The notes beneath the pieces were generated by a model. That model worked only from the letters and a program-made list of their open reading frames with translations. It was not told where the DNA came from and ran no database searches. Below are positions 1 through 7,151 of a DNA stretch of 64,000 nt, in pieces (position 1 is the first letter of the stretch; the number at the start of each line of letters is the position of its first letter). Source of the DNA: Gelidibacter mesophilus DSM 14095 (GTDB lineage Bacteria > Bacteroidota > Bacteroidia > Flavobacteriales > Flavobacteriaceae). The DNA is taken from NCBI RefSeq assembly GCF_000423005.1, contig NZ_AUHD01000001.1, positions 558,001 through 622,000 of the forward strand, given 5' to 3'. The translations under genes and the position numbers were made by a program.

Positions 1-432
1 AGCGACCACAAAATAAAAATTGTCGAAACTAGAAGTGCCGATGAATTCTTAAGTTTATCGGAGCGTGTCAATTTTATAAATCAATTACATCCTGATCTGG
101 TGATTAGTTTGCACTGTAATGCCAGTCAAAATACAGATGCCAATGGTGTGGAAGCATTTTATTATGATAAGAATGAGCATCGCCAAACTTCCCATGACTA
201 CAGTAGAATTCTAGTTGAAAACCAGCTAGATCAATTCAATGATCGTGGTGAATTAAAAGCTGCTGGATTTTATATTTTGAAAAATGTAGATGTTCCTGCA
301 TTGGTATTGGAGCTCGGATTTATCAGCAACGCTAAAGACAAGGCCATTTTAACCAATGATAATCATCAAGAAACCATCGCAAAATCCCTTCACGAAAGTC
401 TATTAAAGATTAGGGAGTTTAAAAATAACTAG
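1..432 (+). CDS. N-acetylmuramoyl-L-alanine amidase, C-terminal part (5' truncated by window edge)
   Basis: The frame is open from the first base, so only the C-terminal ~143 residues are present. They match the end of an Amidase_3 (zinc amidase) domain: a SLHCNAS segment carrying a zinc-ligand histidine, a GVEAFYY strand, and VLELGFISN, whose glutamate is the usual catalytic residue of the E-x-GF-x-SN motif. The family cleaves the amide bond between MurNAc and L-alanine in peptidoglycan, in the periplasm. The protein ends shortly after the domain, with no SPOR or LysM tail. The N-terminal half and any signal peptide lie outside the window. A bidirectional hairpin follows the stop. Confidence 0.88.
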   Translation, partial: SDHKIKIVETRSADEFLSLSERVNFINQLHPDLVISLHCNASQNTDANGVEAFYYDKNEHRQTSHDYSRILVENQLDQFNDRGELKAAGFYILKNVDVPALVLELGFISNAKDKAILTNDNHQETIAKSLHESLLKIREFKNN

Positions 433-454
433 AGCCGTGATGTGTATCAATAAA

Positions 455-484
455 AAAGCCAATTCAAACTAATGAATTGGCTTT
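455..484. terminator. Bidirectional intrinsic terminator
   Basis: A 12-bp perfect stem (AAAGCCAATTCA paired with TGAATTGGCTTT) encloses a 6-base loop. It has an A-run on the left and T-rich sequence on the right, between the rightward amidase and the leftward acyl-CoA dehydrogenase gene. Confidence 0.8.
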
Positions 485-590
485 CCTTCGTTAAAAAAAT
501 TTGAGTTAGTCAAAATTTTAAAAACTTTATGTTGACAATAGATCGGATAGCCTAAGGCATTCGGACCAATGTTTAAAAAGTGATTGAATA

Positions 591-2396
591 CTAGAAACAA
601 TATTTGTTTTCAGCTTTTACTTTTTCTGCAATCGTTCTACGTAAATCTACAATATCTGGATAGTTTGCATATTTCACAAAACGCTTCAAGCCCATCAACA
701 ACATACGTTGTTCATCTCCTTCAGCGAATGAAATAATGCTTTCCTTACCATTTTTCTCAACAATAGAAACCGCATTATATAAATACAGCTTAGCCATTGC
801 TATTTGTATCTCTTGTTCTTTTTCACCAAAACGTTTGGCGTTTTTCTCAGTTCTTAAAATTGTCGATTCAGCCATATAGATTTCAATGAGGATGTCAGAA
901 GCCGCTAACAATAATTGTTGGTGGCTTTCTAAATCCGGACCAAATTTTTGAACTGCAGAACCTGCTACCATTAAGAAGACTTTCTTAAGCTTAGCAATCA
1001 TTTCTTTTTCTTCTGCAAACAACTCAGAATAATCAGGTGTGTCAAAAGAAGGGATGCCCATCAATTCATCAGCAACAGCCTGAGCCGGGCCCAATAAATC
1101 GACATGGCCTTTCATGGCTTTTTTGACCAACATGCCCACAGAAAGCATTCTATTGATTTCGTTGGTGCCTTCATAAATTCTTGCAATACGCGCATCTCTC
1201 CAAGCAGCTTCCATTGGGGTGTCTTTAGAAAAGCCCATTCCACCAAAAATCTGGATGCCTTCATCAGCGCAGTTTTGAAGATCTTCAGAAACCGCAACTT
1301 TTAAAATGGAACATTCTATGGCATATTCTTCAACACCTTTTAATTCTGCTTCTTGATGGGAGTTCCCAGCAGCATGACGCATGGCAATACGGTCTTCGAT
1401 ATTTTTTGCAGCACGATACGATGCCGATTCATCAGCATACGTATTGGTGGCCATTTCAGCCAACTTCAATTTAATAGCTCCGAAATCTGAAATTCTAGTG
1501 TTGAACTGCTTACGTTCATTAGCGTATTGAATAGCAGTTGTTGTGATTCTTCTTTGTGAATCCAAACAAGCAGCAGCCAATTTAATACGACCAATGTTTA
1601 GTGCATTCATGGCGATTTTAAAACCTTCACCACGACCTGCGAGCATGTTTTCTGCAGGAACAACAGTGTCACTAAAAAACACCTGTCGTGTTGAAGAGGC
1701 ATGAATACCTAATTTTTTTTCTTCTTCACCTAATGTGATCCCATTTTCAGGATCTTGTTCAACAATAAACCCAGTAATGTTTTTGTCATTTTCTATACGG
1801 GCAAAAACAATGAACAAGCTACAGAATCCCGCATTGGAGATCCACATTTTTTGTCCGTTGATTTTATAAGATTTTCCATCTTCAGAAAGTGTCGCCGTTG
1901 TTTTACCGGAATTTGCGTCAGAACCAGCGCCTGGCTCGGTAAGTGCGTAGGCACCAAACCATTCGCCACTCGCTAATTTTGGAACATATTTTTGTTTTTG
2001 CTCTTCGGTTCCGTAAAGTGTAATTGGCATTGTTCCAATTCCTGTATGGGCGCCAAATGCGGTGCTAAAAGACCCTGTACCACTAGAAATGTATTCACAT
2101 ACAATCATAGTAGACACAAATCCCATTCCCATTCCTCCATATTCTTCAGGCACAGATACACCTAAAAAGCCCATCTCGCCAGCTTTTCCCATCACTTCTT
2201 CGGTCAAGGCATAATCTTTCGCTTCAAAGCGTTCTTTGTGTGGAATAATCTCTCGATCATTGAACTCAATCACTGAGTCACGCATCATTTTCTGCTCTTC
2301 GTTAAAATCTTCTGGAGTGAAGACGTCTTCGCAGTTGGTTTCCTTCACGATGAACTGGCCACCTCTTAGTAATTCTTTTTCTTGTTGTGTTTCCAT
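591..2396 (-). CDS. Acyl-CoA dehydrogenase
   Basis: This is a flavoprotein of ~601 residues for the first oxidation step of fatty-acid beta-oxidation (acyl-CoA to trans-2-enoyl-CoA). Both family signatures are present: YALTEPGAGSDANSG in the middle domain and an FGGMGFSKDTPMEAAWRDAR segment followed by IYEGTNEINR. The glutamate of YEGT corresponds to the catalytic base of medium-chain acyl-CoA dehydrogenase. A C-terminal extension of ~170 residues makes it the long (VLCAD/ACAD9-like) form rather than the ~380-residue form. The start is the ATG giving METQQEK; an upstream in-frame TTG would add ten residues but lies in repeat-like spacer. It is last in the leftward operon with thiolase and FadN-like genes. 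Confidence 0.93.
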   Translation of the reverse strand: METQQEKELLRGGQFIVKETNCEDVFTPEDFNEEQKMMRDSVIEFNDREIIPHKERFEAKDYALTEEVMGKAGEMGFLGVSVPEEYGGMGMGFVSTMIVCEYISSGTGSFSTAFGAHTGIGTMPITLYGTEEQKQKYVPKLASGEWFGAYALTEPGAGSDANSGKTTATLSEDGKSYKINGQKMWISNAGFCSLFIVFARIENDKNITGFIVEQDPENGITLGEEEKKLGIHASSTRQVFFSDTVVPAENMLAGRGEGFKIAMNALNIGRIKLAAACLDSQRRITTTAIQYANERKQFNTRISDFGAIKLKLAEMATNTYADESASYRAAKNIEDRIAMRHAAGNSHQEAELKGVEEYAIECSILKVAVSEDLQNCADEGIQIFGGMGFSKDTPMEAAWRDARIARIYEGTNEINRMLSVGMLVKKAMKGHVDLLGPAQAVADELMGIPSFDTPDYSELFAEEKEMIAKLKKVFLMVAGSAVQKFGPDLESHQQLLLAASDILIEIYMAESTILRTEKNAKRFGEKEQEIQIAMAKLYLYNAVSIVEKNGKESIISFAEGDEQRMLLMGLKRFVKYANYPDIVDLRRTIAEKVKAENKYCF

Positions 2397-2435
2397 TGTA
2401 GTTAGATTAAAAGAGTCAAGAGTCAAGAACCATGA
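2397..2435. repeat. Heptamer-type direct repeat (GAGTCAA x2) between operon genes
   Basis: The spacer holds AGAGTCAAGAGTCAAGAACC, two adjacent copies of a heptamer. Similar words (AGAATCA)3 occur near 62107. The other flank of the neighbouring four-helix-bundle gene carries the related inverted words CTTGGTTCT and CTGATTCT. It looks like a dispersed intergenic repeat family; function unknown. Confidence 0.5.
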
Positions 2436-2789
2436 CTAAAAGTTTAGTCCTGATTGAAATCTTGAAATCATTTTTTGAATTTGTGTTATTTTTTGTTCTA
2501 GTTCTTTAAATTTTTCTTCTGATAAGTATTTTTCATTATATGCTACTATCAATTGTGTTTCCCATTCGAATGCTGAGCCTAAGCTGTCTTCAAGATATTT
2601 ATTAAAGTGTTTATCGGTGCTTTTACTCGATCCTTCAGATATATTTGATGGAATCGATATGGCACATCTATTCATTTGTGAAACCAAAACAAATTTTTCA
2701 AAATCAGGAAACGTCCGGGTTAATTTGTAATTTTCTTTAACCAAACTTATACCTTCCTCCCAAATTTTTAATTTTTTGAAGTTGTGCAT
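2436..2789 (-). CDS. Four helix bundle protein (23S rRNA intervening-sequence protein family)
   Basis: This 117-residue, almost wholly helical protein has the hallmark N-terminus F-K-K-L-K-I-W-E-E-G, the central segment QMNRCAISIPSNISEGSS, and a C-terminal helix ending EQKITQIQKMISRFQ. These fit the TIGR02436/S23 family of small proteins found both inside 23S rRNA intervening sequences and free in genomes, many of them in Bacteroidota. The molecular role is unknown; a nucleic-acid-binding scaffold is often suggested. It sits inside the beta-oxidation operon, between thiolase and acyl-CoA dehydrogenase genes, with spacers of 32 and 39 bases and repeat-like words on both sides. That suggests insertion of a mobile or dispersing module rather than a metabolic role. 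Confidence 0.88.
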   Translation of the reverse strand: MHNFKKLKIWEEGISLVKENYKLTRTFPDFEKFVLVSQMNRCAISIPSNISEGSSKSTDKHFNKYLEDSLGSAFEWETQLIVAYNEKYLSEEKFKELEQKITQIQKMISRFQSGLNF

Positions 2790-2821
2790 AGTCTTGCCTC
2801 TTGGTTCTAAAAATCCTGATT

Positions 2822-4012
2822 CTAATTAAGAAATTCAAATATCCCACAAGCACCTTGTCCGGTGCCAACGCACATGGTTACAGCACCATATTTTCCTTGC
2901 ATGTCGCGCTTGCGCATTTCGTCAAATAGCTGTACCGATAATTTTGCACCGGTACACCCAAGTGGATGGCCTAATGCGATGGCGCCTCCGTTGACGTTAA
3001 TGATGTCAGGATTAAGGTTCAGTTCTCTGATTACTGCAATGGATTGTGAAGCGAAAGCTTCGTTCAATTCAATCAGTTCCAAATCTTTCTGCTCTAGACC
3101 TGCCAATTTTAATGCTTTTGGAATGGCTTTTACAGGACCGATACCCATGATACGCGGTTCTACACCTGCTGCAGCATAATTGACCAAGCGCGCAATAGGT
3201 TCAAGATTCAATTCTTTTACCATCTCTTCACTCATAATCATGACAAAGGCAGCACCATCACTCATTTGTGATGAGTTACCTGCGGTTACACTTCCGTTGG
3301 CCGCAAATACTGGACGTAATTTGGCTAATGCCTCTAGATTTGTTCCGGCTCTTGGACCTTCGTCTTTGGTAACTGTATATGTTTTGGTAGCTTTTTTTCC
3401 GTTGGCATCCACATAAGTTTGATCAACTGTCATAGGCACAATCTGATCCTGAAAACGATTTTCTTTTTGCGCTTTTAAAGCTTTCATGTGCGAGTTGTAG
3501 GCAAATTCATCCTGATCTTCACGAGAGACTTTAAATTGGGTGGCAACGGCTTCTGCCGTATTTCCCATGCCCCAATAATAATCAGGGTGTCCCGCTTTTA
3601 CGGTATCATAGTTTAATTCTGGTTTATATCCTGTCATTGGGACTGCACTCATGCTTTCTGCACCACCTGCGATGATACAATGCGCCATTCCTGATTGGAT
3701 TTTTGCTGTTGCTATTCCAATAGTTTCAATGCCCGAAGCACAAAAACGATTGACGGTAACACCAGGCACATCCACACTATTCAGTCCAATTAATGAAATA
3801 AATCGCGCCATATTCAGGCCTTGTGAGCCTTCTGGCATGGCGTTCCCAACAATAACATCATCAATACGTGATTTGTCAAAATCAGGAAGCTCCTTCATCA
3901 TGTGCTGGATGGTTTCAGCAGCTAGTTCATCAGTTCTTTTAAATCGGAACACGCCTTTTGGTGCTTTACCAACTGCGGTTCTGTATGCTTTTACTATATA
4001 TGCTTGTTTCAT
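2822..4012 (-). CDS. fadA: Acetyl-CoA acyltransferase (thiolase)
   Basis: This 396-residue type II thiolase catalyses the last step of beta-oxidation, cleaving 3-ketoacyl-CoA with CoA to acetyl-CoA and a shortened acyl-CoA. Visible motifs are the nucleophilic cysteine in NRFCASGIETI (about residue 91), the NEAFA motif, the NGGAIALGHPLGCTGA block with the catalytic histidine, and the second cysteine in MCVGTGQGACG near the C-terminus. Length and motif order are those of the degradative FadA/AtoB family. It is the third gene of the leftward operon, after a FadN-like multifunctional enzyme, so a degradative role is more likely than biosynthetic acetoacetyl-CoA formation. Confidence 0.93.
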   Translation of the reverse strand: MKQAYIVKAYRTAVGKAPKGVFRFKRTDELAAETIQHMMKELPDFDKSRIDDVIVGNAMPEGSQGLNMARFISLIGLNSVDVPGVTVNRFCASGIETIGIATAKIQSGMAHCIIAGGAESMSAVPMTGYKPELNYDTVKAGHPDYYWGMGNTAEAVATQFKVSREDQDEFAYNSHMKALKAQKENRFQDQIVPMTVDQTYVDANGKKATKTYTVTKDEGPRAGTNLEALAKLRPVFAANGSVTAGNSSQMSDGAAFVMIMSEEMVKELNLEPIARLVNYAAAGVEPRIMGIGPVKAIPKALKLAGLEQKDLELIELNEAFASQSIAVIRELNLNPDIINVNGGAIALGHPLGCTGAKLSVQLFDEMRKRDMQGKYGAVTMCVGTGQGACGIFEFLN

Positions 4013-4026
4013 TTTCCTATCCCTAA

Positions 4027-4112
4027 CCCTTTCCGAAGGAAAGGGAACTGTTACGGGTAATTTAAGTTAAAATAGATTTTTTTTACATCACGTCTCCTTC
4101 CCTTTGGGAAGG
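4027..4112. repeat. Pair of intergenic hairpin repeats inside the fad operon
   Basis: The gap between the thiolase and FadN-like genes holds two G/C-rich hairpins: CCCTTTCC-gaa-GGAAAGGG at 4027-4045 and CCTTCCC-ttt-GGGAAGG at 4096-4112. The flanking words CCCTAACC and GGTTGGGATGGGC look like the outer parts of one inverted repeat. They are far more GC-rich than the surroundings and resemble dispersed REP-like elements of flavobacterial genomes. They could stabilise or attenuate the operon mRNA. Confidence 0.6.
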
Positions 4113-4126
4113 TTGGGATGGGCCTT

Positions 4127-6520
4127 TTAATTCCTCAACGGCTTTCCAGTCTTCAACATATGTTGAATTCTTTCCAAAGTTTTACGCTCTGTTGCCAAAG
4201 ACAAAAATGCTTCACGTTCTAAATCCAATAGATACTGTTCACTGACTTCAGTGGGTTCTGACAGGTCACCTCCAGCCATAACATAGGCTAATTTATTGGC
4301 GATTTTTTGATCATGCTCGCTAATATATTTGCTGTCTTCCATTGAATCTGTTCCAACTAAAAACATGCCTAAAGCTTGTTTACCGAGAACTTTGATGTCT
4401 GTACGTTTCACCGGTTGTGTGTAACCCGCATCCGCCATAATTTTAGCATAGGCCTTAGCAGTAGCTATTTGTCGGTCTTTATTGACCACCACAACGTCTT
4501 TTCCTTTTTGAAGAATTCCTAAATCGAAAGCTTCATAAGCAGAAGTGGCTACTTTTGCCATTCCGATGGTCAAGAAGTACTCCTGTAATATGTTCAATTT
4601 AACATCTCCTTTTTGAAACATATCCTGAGCACGGAGCGCCATCTCTTTTGATCCGCCACCACCAGGAATCACGCCAACGCCAAACTCGACGAGGCCGATA
4701 TAGGTTTCAGCGGCAGCAACTACTTTATCGGCGTGCATTGATAATTCACAACCACCACCAAGTGCCATTCCGTGAGGAGCCGCAACCGTTGGGATTGCAG
4801 AATAACGCATCCGCATCATAGTATCTTGAAAATATTTAATGGCAGCATTCAGTTCATCATATTCCTGTTCGGCGGCCATCATGAAAATCATACCAATATT
4901 GGCGCCAACAGAGAAATTTGCAGCCTGATTGCCAACAACCAATCCCGCAAAATCTTTTTCGGCAATGTCAATAGCCTTATTTAAACCCGCCAATACATCA
5001 CCACCAATGGTATTCATTTTGGATTGGAATTCCACGTTTAGGATGCCGTCTCCTAAATCTTCAACAACAACACCTGAATTCTTAAAGACTTCTTTAGATT
5101 TACGGATGTTATCTAAGATGATAAAGGCATCTTGTCCTGGGATTTTTTCTTGTTTTTTAGAAGGAATATCGTAAAAGAACGTACTGCCATCTTTAACGGA
5201 GTAAAACGATTTGTTTCCTGATTCCAACATCTCATTGACCCAAGCGGCGGGAGCTAATCCTTCAGCTTTCATCAATTCGATACCTTTTTCAACGCCTACA
5301 GCATCCCAAATTTGGAATGGTCCATGTTCCCAGCCGAAGCCAGCTTTCATAGCATCATCTATTTTATAAAGCTCATCGGTAATTTCAGGGATTCTGTTAG
5401 AAACGTATGCAAACATCGCGGCAAAATTCTTTCTATAAAAATCGCCCGCTTTATCTTTTCCTGAAATTAAAATTGGAAAACGATCAACAACTTTATCAAC
5501 GGTTTTTGTAAGCTCTAAAGTCGCAAATTTTGCAGATTTTCGATCTCTATATTCAAGGGTGTTCAAATCTAAGGTTCTGATCTCCTTGCCTTCTTTTTTA
5601 TAAAAACCTTGCCCGGTTTTACTTCCCAACCATTTGTTTTCCAGCATCGTGTTGATGAAATCTGGCAACTTAAAAAGCTCATGTGCTTCATCTTCAGGGC
5701 AGTTTTCATAAATGCCATTGGCAACATGTACCAAAGTATCCAAACCAACCACATCAACGGTTCTGAAGGTAGCCGACTTAGGACGACCAATTACAGGTCC
5801 TGTCAATTTATCAACTTCCTCCACGGTCAAATCCATTTCTTTAACTTGGTGGAAAAGGCTTTGAATTCCGAAAATTCCGATACGGTTTCCTATAAATGCG
5901 GGCGTATCTTTTGCGATAACTGACGTTTTCCCTAAAAATTTCTCACCATAATTATTCAAGAAATCCAATACATCCTGAGATGTTTTTGGTCCAGGAATAA
6001 TTTCAAATAATTTTAAGTAGCGCGCAGGATTGAAAAAGTGAGTTCCACAGAAGTGCTTTTGAAAATCTTCACTTCGCCCTTCGCTCATAAAATGAATCGG
6101 AATTCCTGACGTATTTGACGTAATCAAAGTACCTGGAGTTCTGTGTTTTTCAAGCTTTTCAAAAACTTGTTTTTTGATGTCCAAGCGTTCTACTACAACT
6201 TCCATGATCCAATCCACATTCTTAACCTTGGCAATATCATCTTCAAGATTACCAGTCGTTATCCTACTAGCAAAAGAGGGATGATAAATAGGAGAGGGCT
6301 TCGATTTTAGAGAAGCAGTTAAAGAATCATTAACAATTCTATTTCTAACGGCTTTGTCTTCTAAAGTTAGACCTTTAGCTTTTTCAGCATCATTCAATTC
6401 TCTTGGAACAATATCAAGAAGTAGTACATCAACGCCAATATTGGCAAAATGACATGCAATACCGCTTCCCATAATTCCGGAGCCAATAATGGCCACTTTT
6501 TTTATTCTACGTTTGCTCAT
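4127..6520 (-). CDS. fadN: 3-hydroxyacyl-CoA dehydrogenase / enoyl-CoA hydratase fusion (FadN-like)
   Basis: This 797-residue bifunctional enzyme performs the middle two steps of beta-oxidation. The N-terminal half is an NAD-dependent 3-hydroxyacyl-CoA dehydrogenase: Rossmann motif VAIIGSGIMGSGIACHFA, then ITSNTSG and CGTHFFNPARYLKLFEI. The second dehydrogenase lobe follows (FIGNRIGIF, GRPKSATFRTVDVVGLD). The C-terminal third is a crotonase domain with an ALGGGCELSMHAD oxyanion segment and GLVEFGVGVIPGGGG, where the glutamates act in hydration. Dehydrogenase-before-hydratase order is that of Bacillus FadN (YusL), the reverse of E. coli FadB. It starts four bases after the MarR gene stop, so the two are co-transcribed. 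Confidence 0.92.
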   Translation of the reverse strand: MSKRRIKKVAIIGSGIMGSGIACHFANIGVDVLLLDIVPRELNDAEKAKGLTLEDKAVRNRIVNDSLTASLKSKPSPIYHPSFASRITTGNLEDDIAKVKNVDWIMEVVVERLDIKKQVFEKLEKHRTPGTLITSNTSGIPIHFMSEGRSEDFQKHFCGTHFFNPARYLKLFEIIPGPKTSQDVLDFLNNYGEKFLGKTSVIAKDTPAFIGNRIGIFGIQSLFHQVKEMDLTVEEVDKLTGPVIGRPKSATFRTVDVVGLDTLVHVANGIYENCPEDEAHELFKLPDFINTMLENKWLGSKTGQGFYKKEGKEIRTLDLNTLEYRDRKSAKFATLELTKTVDKVVDRFPILISGKDKAGDFYRKNFAAMFAYVSNRIPEITDELYKIDDAMKAGFGWEHGPFQIWDAVGVEKGIELMKAEGLAPAAWVNEMLESGNKSFYSVKDGSTFFYDIPSKKQEKIPGQDAFIILDNIRKSKEVFKNSGVVVEDLGDGILNVEFQSKMNTIGGDVLAGLNKAIDIAEKDFAGLVVGNQAANFSVGANIGMIFMMAAEQEYDELNAAIKYFQDTMMRMRYSAIPTVAAPHGMALGGGCELSMHADKVVAAAETYIGLVEFGVGVIPGGGGSKEMALRAQDMFQKGDVKLNILQEYFLTIGMAKVATSAYEAFDLGILQKGKDVVVVNKDRQIATAKAYAKIMADAGYTQPVKRTDIKVLGKQALGMFLVGTDSMEDSKYISEHDQKIANKLAYVMAGGDLSEPTEVSEQYLLDLEREAFLSLATERKTLERIQHMLKTGKPLRN

Positions 6521-6524
6521 ATTA

Positions 6525-6977
6525 TTATAAACTATTTTCTTTTTGGTTGTAAATATTTTTGTTTGAAATCATATTATTGATTTTTTCAGCAACTTCATAA
6601 AAGTTTTTGATTTGTTCCTCAGAAACATTCTTGCGAATGGTTTCATTAAAAATCAGTACCTTTTCTCTAGAGTAGGCGCGTTTTTCTTTTCCAAAATCAG
6701 TGAGAAAAATCAAAACCCCACGGCCATCTTCAGGATTTGGACGACGTTCAATCAAGCCACGTGCTTCCATTGATTTTAATGTTCGAGACAAACTCGTGGC
6801 TTCCATTCCCATTTTGGGCCCCATAGATGTGGAAGGTGTTCCTTTTTCTGGGTCAATACTTAATAAAGCAAAGCCAGTTGCCATTGTGCTATCAAACTTG
6901 GATGCTTCTTCGTTGTACATTTTAGTAACCGCTAACCAAGTGGTTTTTAGAACATAATCAATGGTTTTATCTTTCAT
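6525..6977 (-). CDS. MarR family transcriptional regulator of the beta-oxidation operon
   Basis: This 150-residue winged-helix protein contains the MarR core GMEATSLSRTLKSMEARGLIERRPNPEDGRGVLIFLTDFGK: recognition helix (SLSRTLKSMEARGLI) followed by the wing with the D-x-R motif. It is the first gene of the leftward operon that continues with the FadN-like, thiolase and acyl-CoA dehydrogenase genes. It is therefore very likely the local regulator, released by acyl-CoA or a fatty-acid intermediate as in other MarR-type lipid regulators (inference). A 20-bp palindrome lies just upstream of the operon's -7 box, which fits autorepression. The start ATG is preceded by a 20-30 base leader. Confidence 0.92.
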   Translation of the reverse strand: MKDKTIDYVLKTTWLAVTKMYNEEASKFDSTMATGFALLSIDPEKGTPSTSMGPKMGMEATSLSRTLKSMEARGLIERRPNPEDGRGVLIFLTDFGKEKRAYSREKVLIFNETIRKNVSEEQIKNFYEVAEKINNMISNKNIYNQKENSL

Positions 6978-6995
6978 TGTAATTCATCTGATTTT

Positions 6996-7003
6996 CAAAT
7001 ATA
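6996..7003 (-). promoter_or_regulatory. -7 box of the marR-fad operon promoter
   Basis: Read on the minus strand this is TATATTTG, a perfect match to the Bacteroidota -7 consensus TAnnTTTG, 18 bases before the marR start codon. The neighbouring palindrome covers the region where the -33 element would lie. Confidence 0.7.
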
Positions 7004-7010
7004 CAAAAAT

Positions 7011-7030
7011 TTACTATGCGTGCATAATAA
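7011..7030. promoter_or_regulatory. Candidate MarR operator (20-bp palindrome)
   Basis: TTACTATGC-gt-GCATAATAA: the two 9-base arms match at 8 of 9 positions. The site begins 7 bases upstream of the -7 box and spans the -33 region of the marR-fad promoter, the classical place for a repressor to block RNA polymerase. The size and symmetry fit a MarR dimer site. Assignment to this MarR protein is by position only. Confidence 0.65.
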
Positions 7031-7094
7031 ATTTCATTTTTTTATTCTTGTTATTGTAAGGGCTGTTCTTTCTTTTAAAGCTATCAATTTTACA

Positions 7095-7121
7095 TTGGTT
7101 GATGGGTTCTTTGTACTTTTG
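7095..7121 (+). promoter_or_regulatory. Promoter of the LtaS-like sulfatase gene
   Basis: TTG at 7095-7097 and TACTTTTG at 7114-7121 (perfect TAnnTTTG) are separated by 16 bases. The start codon follows 30 bases later. The spacing is slightly short for the usual 17-23. Confidence 0.6.
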
Positions 7122-7151
7122 CGCTAATATTAATATTACAATTTATTTTGC

